Source: Campanula takesimana
Lineage: Eukaryota > Streptophyta > Magnoliopsida > Asterales > Campanulaceae
Reading direction: 5' to 3'
Assembly (NCBI GenBank): GCA_026119855.1
Contig: JAOWBW010000867.1
Span: 496,001-560,000 of the forward strand
Length of the DNA stretch: 64,000 nucleotides
The notes under the pieces were generated by a model that saw only the letters and a program-made list of their open reading frames with translations, was not told the origin of the DNA and made no database searches. The position numbers were made by a program, and so were the translations under genes. Positions 21,987-31,320 of the stretch are shown in pieces (positions within the stretch are counted from its first letter, which is position 1; each line of letters begins with the position of its first letter).

Positions 21987-22360
21987 TAAACAAAGACCAT
22001 AAAAAAAAAAAAAAAAAATCGCTCGCTAGGTTGAAAACCCGCAAGGGCGGCCTAGGCAAAAATTAGAGCACGTGCAAAAAAGAAGCCCGCTAGATTGAAA
22101 ACCCGAAAGGGCGGTCTAGGCAAAAAACAGGGTGCACACAAAAAAAAATAAAAAAAAAAAAAAATGGTCTTTGTTTGTTTGAACTACGAAGACCTGAGCC
22201 TCCCAACTGAATTCACTTCAAATAACAAAATGCAATTCTTATTCATTCAATGAATTATTCGAGCCATTACAACGGATTTATTGAGCAACAAAAGACATCA
22301 AAATATTAAATCCTAAAACAAAGTGGTCTAATTGCAATCTCTTGGGGTACAAAGAAAAAT
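21987..22360. other. Spacer with A-runs between integrase and antisense ORF
   Basis: A-rich tracts (22001-22018, 22140-22163) flank two copies of a motif of about 65 bp containing CGCTAG(G/A)TTGAAAACCCG and GGGCGG(C/T)CTAGGCAAAAA. No coding signal was seen. Confidence 0.5.
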
Positions 22361-22800
22361 CTAATCTTTCTTAGGTTTGGGAACCCATTGCTTCTTGTTA
22401 TGCCCTTTAGTCTTATTGGACAGGGACGGAACATTCTTGGGACCGCCAAGACGGGAGAAAACGCTAGGACGGGACGGAGCTTCATCAACGGCTTTCCCTT
22501 TGCCCTTATCAAGCGGGGCCTTAGCGGGGACAACCATGGGACGCTTCCACACATAGGAGGAATTTCCTTTACCTTTCTTCTCTTGAGAAAATGACGGGGT
22601 CTATAGTCCCGCACATGAACCACCGGTCTCACGGGGTCAACAACATCGTCATTGGGCCTTCCGAAACGATCAAAAACGCTCGGACGCTTCTCCACCATTA
22701 GGACGGACCCCACAGCTGGAACGGCATTCACCACTGGAACGGACTTCTCACCCTCGGGGACAGAAACCTTAACTTCAAATGAGAAAGTCATTGGGGCCAT
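22361..22800 (-). pseudogene. Tat-2 antisense ORF 1, SVF-R-G repeat protein
   Basis: On the minus strand an ATG at 22800 opens a basic, proline-rich protein. It contains PSVFDRFGRP early and, after a one-base frame change near 22600, PSVFSRLGGP, followed by a lysine-rich tail and a stop near 22361. The duplicated motif looks like an internal repeat, and a similar SIFARLG occurs near the N-terminus of Tat-1 gag. A TATA box (22884-22890) and a GCGCGCGC cluster (22946-23014) precede it. I do not recognise a domain; a nucleic-acid-binding role would be a guess from the charge alone. Confidence 0.5.
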
Positions 22801-22883
22801 TATGACAAGAATTTTGTGGTTTAAGAGGAGAAAGTGTTTGCAAAAGAATGCTGTGTGACCATTCTGGTCGAAAATGGTTCAAA

Positions 22884-22890
22884 ATTTATA
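22884..22890 (-). promoter_or_regulatory. TATA box of antisense ORF 1
   Basis: The minus strand reads CTATAAATTTT about 85 bases before the ATG of antisense ORF 1 and about 60 bases after a GCGCGCGC cluster. The arrangement repeats that seen before the PMD gene. Confidence 0.5.
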
Positions 22891-22945
22891 GCTGTTGGAA
22901 CATTCTGATCAGAAAAAGAAACGGGCTGTAATTCAGCAGGCCAGA

Positions 22946-23014
22946 AGCGCGCGCCTCCGACCAGGCCTGCACAACGCGCGCGCCTCCCACAAGCAAGGCC
23001 CAACGCGCGCGCCT
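22946..23014 (-). promoter_or_regulatory. GCGCGCGC motif triplet upstream of antisense ORF 1
   Basis: Three copies of (A/G)GGCGCGCGC on the minus strand, about 25-30 bp apart, with GGCC between them, followed by the palindrome TTCTGATCAGAA at 22900-22916. The core contains the CGCG box bound by plant CAMTA factors, but a binding role is inferred. Confidence 0.5.
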
Positions 23015-23283
23015 TTGACAGCAGTTCAGACAGAAACAACCCTTGTCAGTTCAGAACAGAACCCAAGCACTTCAACATATCCAACCTGCAGCAAAATCAG
23101 ATCCAAGCAACAAAAAGGAGTTCAAGCATCGACAACAAGCATCCTTTGGGCACACATTTGTTTGTAAAGGGTCGACATCTAAGATCGAGTCGTTAATAGA
23201 ACATAAAAATGAGTAGTAAAATAAATAGGATTGTAAATACATGTTAAATGTTATTACAGGCAAAAGTAAAAGTGTTTAATCCC

Positions 23284-25745
23284 TCATCCTCTCAGCCACA
23301 ACAGCTCGGGCACGTCATCACCAACACTGTGCTCACCCCTGCTACCGCTCTCGGTCTCCTCATCGTCATCATCATCCTCATCATCATCATCATCATCATC
23401 ATCCTCAGACTCAGATGTCTCAATCACAACATCAGGACGGGTCCTCTTGGCAGCTCTCCCTGATGAACTGGCGCCGCCCCGGCTCTGGCTACCCTCTCGG
23501 CTCAGACTCCTACTATGGCTCAGACTCCTGCTCAGCGACTGCCTCGCCGAAGAGACAGCCTCATCAATGTCCAGTGCAGCATCCCTGCAGCCTCGTCCCA
23601 TGCCCCGAGCACCTCGGGCAGCTCCTCTCGCAGCACCAGAGACAGCACCAGCAGCATCTCTAGTCATGGCAGCAATATCCCTGCACAGCTCCAGCACCCT
23701 CTCCTCCAGCTGACGGAGCCTCCGCCTCATCCTTTGTTCTGCCTACCCAAGTGCCTATAAGCAGCTACGGGCATCTGTTGCAACAAAGAACAGGAAAAAA
23801 AAATTACATCAATACAAAGGACAGAAAAACAAGACTGGAACTGAGAAAATGGAAAGATGGTCAGAAAAACATACCACAGCAGCCTGGGTGGGAGGCTCCC
23901 TCTCCGGTGACATATCCTCGGGAACAATATCCCTCTGCTCCTCAAAGACCCCGAAGTTGGAATAAGTGTAATAAGGACGAGGCAAAGGAGGATCAAAACA
24001 ATACCCGGCACCGGTAGTATAAAACCGAGCGGAGGTCGAAGGAGCAGCCTATAATCTCCTCGGATCAGCAAACATAAAGCCCTGCATCAAGTTGTTCTCC
24101 CTGAAGAGGCCATAATCCTGATCCAAGTGAATATAAGGGACGGCATCAACCCCTACCATATTTGCCGTGCGATCAGCCTCTGAAAGTGACCTTCAGTTAC
24201 GAGGGCAGAAAGGAGGAACGTCTGGAACTGCAGGACGAGGAGGGGTGTAAAAGTCTGTCACCTGGGTACCATGCTGCCAAAATACTCTATCTCCCAAGTA
24301 CAGAGCCATGCACTCACCCGAACTCATCAAAAGCCGAGAACGGGTAGGAATAAGAGTGTGCTCAAACCAGTGCTGAACTGATCTCCACGGATACAAAGAA
24401 AAGGCAACAGACTCAGGCCTCAGGGTGTCCAAGTGCCGTCGGGCCGAAGTAAGACTAATGGGATTCGTGCCAGTCTTCACATTCCTCTCCTTATACGCCC
24501 ACCGTGCGCAGTCCGGATACTGGGGCTGGCCTTCCTTAGCAATCTTGAAATCCCTCAGATTCAGGATAGCAAAAGCCCAAAGCTGTAGACAAGAGGCAGA
24601 GACAAAGTTAATGACAGTCAACGAAAAAGACAGTTATGACTAAGGCAAGGAGAATATAAAAGGGACAGTAAGTGGTATACCTCCCACAGCAAGCTGAAGC
24701 CCGTAACAGAGCTGGTAGTCGAGCGGCTGGTCAAATCCATGCTGTGGTAACAAGCAGCCAAGCCCGCTGCGCCCCAGTTATACTGGTCGATCTGGTCCAA
24801 GTCCACTAACAAGTCAAGCAGAGCCAAAGAGGCCGAAGATCCCCCGTTGGCAAACAGAGTGTGGGATAACAAGTACCAAACGAAGCAACGGGCCACAGCA
24901 TCAACCCGATCAGCAGTAACACCTCGAGCCTCAGCCATCAAGATGCTGAAATAAGCCCGGATTCGCCCCCATGTCACTTGAGAATTCTTAACCTCAAACC
25001 GGCAGTCAACCAAGGCCAGTAACTCGTCCGGAGTCTGAACAGCCCCTCTCAAACCAAAAGGGACAGGCACCCCCATGAACGGCAAGCCCGTCAAAACTGT
25101 GAAATCAGTAGGCGTCATAGTCACCTCGCCCATGGGTAAATGGAAGGTATGGGTGGTATCCCACCATCTCTCCCTCAATGCCTGAACCACATCAGGGCCA
25201 TTCTTCAAAGATGGGAGGCTAGTGACAAAAAGACCAAAATGAGTCTCTGTGACTCGGGCCCGAACATTCTCGGGCAACCTCTTCCATATAGAGATGGGCC
25301 CATGAGCCCCACCGCGAATCTCTGTCAAACGGGTCCACTCCTGAAAGGAAAAAAGGAACAGCAAAAATTTCATCAGCATGACTGCTAGAAAACGGATGAA
25401 CTCAACACAGAGATTTCAACGGCAGAACAATGTACAAGCAAGTGTGTGAACATGAAAATGGACATCCCAACATGTTTCTTACAACAAATCAGCAACAACA
25501 AACAACATGCAAAGAATGATCAATAAAGCTGCTGCAGCAATATTTCGGGTAAAGAAAACAGAACTTCATGAAACCCGAAATCGACAAGAAAGGTGAGGCA
25601 TTCTTACCAAACCCGAAGTCACGAAGTGAGAAATATGGGTATGAGGCTGGAAAGTAAGCAAGCTCGGGTCCATAGCTTCAACCCCAATTTCGGGCTCCTC
25701 GCCCTGTGGCATCTCAAACGGAGGTGATTGCTGACGATCCGACAT
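23284..25745 (-). pseudogene. Plant mobile domain (MAIN-like) gene captured antisense in Tat-2
   Basis: Four exons on the minus strand, all introns in phase 0: 25745-25608, 25340-24681, 24582-23875 and 23774-23284. Borders are TTG|GTAAGA, CTTTCAG|GAG, GAG|GTATAC, CTACAG|CTT, GTG|GTATGT and CAACAG|ATG. Exon 2 has the PMD core (FGLFVTSLPSL, THTFHLPMGEVTMTPTDF, LTGLPFMGVPV); exon 3 continues it (LWAFAILNLRDF, YPDCARW, HWFEHTL). Exon 4 encodes a coiled coil, an SR-like run and a poly-aspartate tail from CAT repeats. PMD proteins include MAIN and MAIL1 of Arabidopsis, nuclear factors for silencing and genome stability; the domain is known to travel in transposons. Two in-frame stops in exon 3 (near 24191 and 24050) and a one-base shift near 23735 inactivate this copy. 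Confidence 0.82.
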
Positions 25746-25876
25746 CGTTTCTTTGACGGAATTGATCCTAGAGCAGCAAGAAAGTGTTTTGGGGTGATTT
25801 CTCTACGAAAATTGGGCTTGGAATTTGGAGGGTTCTTCAAAATTTTGAAAACTTGCCGAAAACAGTGAACCGCCTG

Positions 25877-25884
25877 TTTAAATA
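25877..25884 (-). promoter_or_regulatory. TATA box of the antisense PMD gene
   Basis: The minus strand reads CATATTTAAACAGG, about 130 bases before the start codon at 25745 and about 12 bases after the GCGC cluster. This is a good plant TATA context. Confidence 0.5.
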
Positions 25885-25895
25885 TGCTGAACTTA

Positions 25896-25967
25896 TGCGC
25901 CAGGCGCGCGCCCCCCGACATGCTCATCCGAGGCGCGCGCGTCCCATAACGAGGCCCGGACGCGCGC
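25896..25967 (-). promoter_or_regulatory. GCGCGCGC motif triplet upstream of the PMD gene
   Basis: Three blocks on the minus strand (GAGCGCGCGTCC, GGGACGCGCGCGCCTCGG, GGGGCGCGCGCCTGG) about 25 bp apart, then a TATA box. It matches the set before antisense ORF 1 in number, spacing and place. Confidence 0.5.
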
Positions 25968-26189
25968 TCTTCCCATCATCAGGCAGGTTCAGAAGCAGTC
26001 TCCCATGCAAGAATCCATGCATCGTATCAAGGTTTCCCCACGGATTCCGAACTCCCTAAGTTCTGTCACGGGTGCCACACCCCTCCTCAAGAGTCAATCT
26101 TAACATTTCATCCCCAGCAGGAACATTTTTCTGGTCGCGGTCAACTGTGCCCGCACCCCACAATCCAAAAAGTCAAGTGTGACTCCAAG
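25968..26189. other. Spacer between PMD promoter and 76-bp array
   Basis: Noncoding sequence without recognisable genes. A short stretch (CAAAAAGTCAAGTGTGACTC) precedes the tandem array. Confidence 0.4.
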
Positions 26190-27160
26190 TGGCACGAGAC
26201 TTCAAAGCAATATTTCATCAACGAATTTCACTAACGGATTCGTCCTCAAAGGTTCACCAACGGACTCATCCAAGGGATTCACTAACGAATTCATCAAACG
26301 GATTTACTAACGGATTCGTCAACAAGGGTTCACCAACGGACTCATCCAAGGGATTCACTAACGGATTCATCAAACGGATTCACTAACGGATTCGTCAACA
26401 AGGGTTCACCAATGGACTCATCCAAGGGATTCACTAACGGATTCATCAAACGGATTCACTAACGGATTCGTCAACAAGGGTTCACCAACGGACTCATCCA
26501 AGGGATTCACTAACGGATTCATCAAACGGATTCACTAACAAATTCGTCAACAAGGGTTCACCAACGGACTCATCCAAGGGATTCACTAACGGATTCATTA
26601 AACGGATTCACTAACGGATTCGTCAACAAGGGTTCACCAACGGACTCATCCAAGGGATTCACTAACGGATTCATCAAACGGATTCACTAACGGATTCGTC
26701 AAACAAGGGTTCACCAACGGACTCATCCAAGGGATTCACTAACGGATTCATCAAACGGATTCACTAACGGATTCGTCAACAAGGGTTCACCAACGGACTC
26801 ATCCAAGGGATTCACTAACGGATTCATCAAACGGATTCACTAACGGATTCGTCCTCAAGGGTTCACCAACGGACTCATCCAAGGGATTCACTAACGGATT
26901 CATCAAACGGATTCACTAGCGGATTCGTCAACAAGGGTTCACCAACGGACTCATCCAAGGGATTCACTAACGGATTCACCAAACGGATTCACTAACGGAT
27001 TCGTCAACAAGGGTTCACCAACGGACTCATCCAAGGGATTCACTAACGGATTCATCAAACGGATTCACTAACGGATTCATCAACAAGGGTTCACTAACGG
27101 ACTCATTCAAGGGATTCACTAACGGATTCATCAAACCAGTTCACTAACGGCCTCATTCAA
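26190..27160. repeat. 76-bp tandem repeat array (about 12 copies) inside Tat-2
   Basis: The landmark GGTTCACCAACGGACTCATC recurs about every 76 bp from 26250 to 27085. Each unit is itself built from three or four GGATTCACTAACGGATTC-like sub-units of about 24 bp, so the array has a higher-order structure. The copies are almost identical, pointing to recent homogenisation. It lies between the antisense PMD gene and the 3' LTR. Confidence 0.95.
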
Positions 27161-27366
27161 AACATTCAGCCGGCAGGTTCACCTAACGGATCATGCCACC
27201 CCCTCTATCAACAAAAGCCGCTCACACAGGGAGCGCACCACTATCTCTCGCAATTTCAAATTCCTGCTTTCATCGAGTCTTTGCTTTTTCTTGGTGATGT
27301 CCTCGGCGGGTGTTTTTAACTTTCGTCGATGCGTTTTGCTTTGCAATCCACGTCGCCGAGGGGCTC

Positions 27367-28338
27367 TGTAGACACCCCGCCTTGGACCACTCACCCCGAT
27401 TGCACATTTGATTTTGTGTTTCTCCCCATTTTAAGTGTTTCTCGTTAGTTTCTGTCACTTCCGTTAAGTTCCTGATTGACTTCGTTAAGTCCAGGGACTA
27501 AACTGAATGACAGGGCTGACTTTCTAGTCCATTCTGTCAAAATTGCCTTCTCTGAGTCACGTGCCTCCGACACTAGGAGCCAGGCGCGCGCGCCTCCCGC
27601 CCCCAAAGCAGGAAGCACGTGCCTCTGGGCGTCAGTTACAGATTTCTGGCCAGGATTCCCTCCCTTGCTCAATTTACAGGATTTTGCCCGGGAAGGATTT
27701 CTTGGTGACTGAGTTTTGGCACCAAAACACCTCTCTTTCACCTATAAAAACCTCTTTTTACCTCCATTTTTAAGGACCAAAAGGACCGAAAATTGAACTT
27801 ACAAAAACTATACCAAAATCACTTTCTAAAGATTCTCCAAGGATCTCATCAAGCAACATTTGAAGGTCTTCGAATTGTAGGTAAAAGTCCATCTTTTCCT
27901 TTCTTTTCTACTTCATCTCCTCTCTCTCTTTTACTCTAATCAAATGTGCAATCACCCAAATCATTTTGGGACATGACTCTAATGACCACCTCATCTCATT
28001 GAGGTTGGTTAAGGAGTTATCTCCTACATTCCAAACTCTATTTTAAACCCCCTTTTCATGACTTAAAGAAGAAGAAGAAGAACGTTATTATTCATGTAGA
28101 TTTTGATCAAGCAAGACCAACTTTAGTTGGGCGAGATGGGTGTTTCGGTACTTCCCATCTCGTAATCTAACCCCCGAACCTCAAAACAAAGAATCTCTGT
28201 TTTCGTAATCAAACTTAGGCTACAATCAATAGGTTTTTCTTATGTTCCTCAAAACATAGGTGGCGACTCTAAAACAAGTTAGACATCCTAGGATAATTCA
28301 CCGCTCTAGCCAAGCCGTGGTTCCCCGGGGTATCTACA
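27367..28338 (+). repeat. 3' LTR of Tat-2
   Basis: It starts TGTAGACACCCCG and ends GGGGTATCTACA, giving an inverted terminal pair; length 972 bp. A TATA box lies at 27743-27749 (CCTATAAAAACC) and a GCGCGCGCGCCTCCC block at 27582-27600. The U5 part contains TGGCGACTCT at 28261, a second PBS-like sequence. The 5' LTR is in the gap, so divergence and TSD cannot be measured. Confidence 0.85.
27582..27634 (+). promoter_or_regulatory. GCGC block and TATA box in the Tat-2 LTR
   Basis: CAGGCGCGCGCGCCTCCC followed by GCACGTGCCTCTGGGCG stands about 110 bp before the LTR TATA box (27743). The same motif class precedes both antisense genes of this element. Confidence 0.5.
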
Positions 28339-29907
28339 GGAATATCCATAAAATCACAACCAATCCCAAGTCATAGTAGTTCCATTTATTAAGCGTTAAT
28401 CCTCGAAGCATGTACAACTACTTTATTGCCAAAAATCGTTGCGTACCTCCATTTCTATTTGGAAGCATCACTAGAGGTAATGGATTCATCAATTTTCACT
28501 ATAATGGAAAACTTAACATATCTCCAAGAAAACATAACACTGATCACCTTTTTAAGATAACAGTGATACCAGTCCAAACCACGAAACAACATTAATACTG
28601 AAATTATTATCATTACATTACTCCAATCTTTGAAAGTTTAAAACAGTTCCCAGTACTCAGTAGTCCGCAAAACAATCCAAATTTTATCTTCAAAAGATTT
28701 CCTCTAACTCCCATTTAGGTTAATAATCCGTGCTTATATACCCAAATGAATTTTAACAAATTCTAAATCTTCAATGGCTAATCCAATTTAGGCTTTCACG
28801 TATACATTTATTAACCCAATATTACTTATGCTTAACAGTATTACCAACATAATAATCCAATTAGCGAATAACATTTCAACTGACCAAATGCAAAATCATA
28901 GCATCCTTTAATATGCCCAAGTATCTATACCCAACTTCCTTTACACATCCTTAATTCGAACGAGAAACGCCACAAAAAAAAGATCCAGAACCATGTGACA
29001 ACTGTTTAACTAAAACCCAAAAATGCTTTTAATATTGCTCGAGAATTTCTTACTTTCTCAAAATATGTTTAGTCCTTTAAACTTAACGCGCTTACCATCA
29101 TTGATGATTATAACTCCCACAATATACTCATAACTCATTTTGCTTTAACTCACTCCAGTCATGTACTAAAATGATCCCAAAAGTATCATAACTCAACTTC
29201 TTAATATGACCCATAATAAATTAAGTATTTCCTCATACTAAACAATTCCGATGCACTCCCGTAGATGTACTAAAAGTAAAGAAAAATCTCCTATCAAGAA
29301 ATTCTCAAATTGAATCTTTAACTCTATTAACCCAATCGATACTATATGTTCACTGATTCACCTATCAGTATTGTAGCTTATCTTAACTCATCAAATAACC
29401 CAAGTTCTCTATCGGTCAAGCGACATATCGCACCCAGCATAAATTATACTCAAGAATTAACATTAGTATTGCCAACTGAATAAGCTAAATTCCCCGCACA
29501 ACCTTATAATAAAGATTTTCTGATTTTCAACATAGAACCTGAACATTATATATATATACTTAGTATGCTTCTAAACAAAGTCAAACATACCAATATAGAA
29601 ATATTCTCCACCTATCGATGGCACACAAGAAATTCGTAACACATAGAAAGCTAAACCATACCACTTAACTCATCAATATCCCGCATAGGCGACATAACTA
29701 AATCACCCTATACATACCAGTAGCAATCACTTAGTTCCCCATTCGAGAATACACCTCAACATGAATCCGTGAATGATAACAAACATCGAATCATAGCACG
29801 AAACGCTGACCACTTTACGAAATAGATATGCCAAAGCCTTCAAAACTTGCACTCTCGATTCCCAAACCAACTAACCCCAATGGAACCAACACTACTGACA
29901 CCAATCT
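28339..29907. other. AC-rich noncoding DNA, probably retroelement interior
   Basis: About 1.6 kb without a coding frame, AC-rich on the plus strand, with a style like the leader at 44320-44512. It lies between Tat-2 and element B. The B target repeats (AATCT at 29903, AATCC at 44320) suggest that it and 44320 onward were once contiguous, so it may be the coding-free interior of element C. No domain, tRNA or LTR end was found. Confidence 0.45.
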
Positions 29908-31320
29908 TGTCGCGACCCCGCCCCCGCGGGCCTGGAGTACGCGAGCTGGACGTCGACTTAAACAATAAACTCTAAAATAATGAAGATAAAATTTTCCTTT
30001 TATACCAAAAGATGATAACACAAAGTTTTGAAATCCATCTTGAACAACAAAATATAAACTAGTGTAAGCTCCATAAGCTTACACCCAAAATAATAAAATA
30101 TACAATTTCTAATGACGTCAAGTTTGGTACAACTATTCCCAAAAAGGTTACACATTTATCTAATGTAAACCCACCAATAACAACTTGCCCCAAAAGCTCA
30201 ACCCTCGCGACGTCCTCCTCGTGATCAGCGAGTCTAATCCTTTCCTCCTGGGGGGGGGGGGGGCTAAGGAAAAACAAAGATAAAAGAAAGGGGGTGAGAT
30301 AAATCTCAATAAGTTACTAATGCAATTATATGACATGCTATGATGCAATAAGCAATAAACAATAATAAATATCACTTAGCACATAGCATTTATCAATTAA
30401 CAGATAGCAGTGGAAATAAACAATTAACAAAGGATATTAGCCAAGGTTTCCCAACTGAAAGAACCAAATAAAGGTCGCTGCGCAGCTTCAACAATCAACA
30501 TCTTCATAGTAGCATGAAAGCTTGAAGAGAAAACCCCCGGTACCGGAACCAATAATAATAAGGGGACAGTGACACACAGTCAAAGCCCAAAAACCAATAG
30601 CTAAAATACTCACAAAGGGGCTAGCTCATCTCACATCCAAGGCCAATCTGGAGGAGGGAAATAATGGGGCAAAACAATGGTCAACATCATAATGGACTTG
30701 GCTTGTGCCATCATAATGTTTCGCATCGCCCGAAACACACACAAATACCAGCTGGACTTTCAAGTAAAGGCTAAGTAATAAAATACTAGCACGGTAGACA
30801 ACTAATGATTCCAAAGTAGGGAACCGTTCCAAATAAATCACCACAAAGGTAAACTAATCCAAACAACACATCAAAGAGGTCTACATTCCCAAAACGGTAC
30901 TTAATCAAATTTCATAACATATTTATTCACAAAAGAACCAATTACAATTAATAAAGTGTTCCACGATGTTAACTTAAGTTAATTAGGGGAATAAAACCTA
31001 AACTAGGTAAGCCATTTAGTCTTAAACAAGCAAAAGCCAGAATTCCAGAACAGGCGGGCGGGCGGGCGCTTGGTAGGGGTCGGGCGGGCGCTTATTTAAC
31101 CAAAAGGTCTGGCCGCAGGAAAAAGCCATGCAGGCGGGCGCCTGGCTCAGCGCGGGCGGGCGCCTGGTCGACGGGCTGGGAGGAATTCATCAGCTGGGTT
31201 CTTCAAGAATTCTTACCATTTTCATACCATTTCCACAATACCCAAAATCAACACTTCCAACAAGTTTAATAAGATACCCAAACAACCTTTAAGCTTAAGA
31301 GGGACTAAAATAACATCATC
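29908..31320 (-). repeat. 3' LTR of B, first segment (interrupted by B')
   Basis: Begins TGTCGCGACCCCGCC and is colinear with the 5' LTR of B from 42262. Contains GGCGGGCGGGCGGGCGC-type blocks at 31055-31165. It stops at the TSD TCATC and resumes at 37071. Confidence 0.92.

Larger units (their letters stand above)
14111..28338 (+). mobile_element. Tat-lineage Ty3/gypsy retrotransposon Tat-2
   Basis: Order on the plus strand: end of 5' LTR (in gap), PBS, long leader, gag, protease, RT, RNase H, archaeal-type RNase H, integrase, two antisense genes, a 76-bp tandem array and the 3' LTR. The tRNA-Arg PBS, dual RNase H and antisense genes place it in the Ogre/Tat branch. Pol is broken by many indels and stops, so it is older than Tat-1 or was propagated in trans. 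More than 14 kb remain, in keeping with the large size of Ogre-type elements. Confidence 0.9.

Noticed and set aside
23284..23730. Plus-strand frames over the last PMD exon
   Set aside because: They are shadows of the minus-strand exon and of its CAT repeat; serine and histidine runs come from low-complexity DNA.
26190..27160. CRISPR-like array
   Set aside because: Units are head-to-tail repeats without unique spacers, in a plant retroelement.
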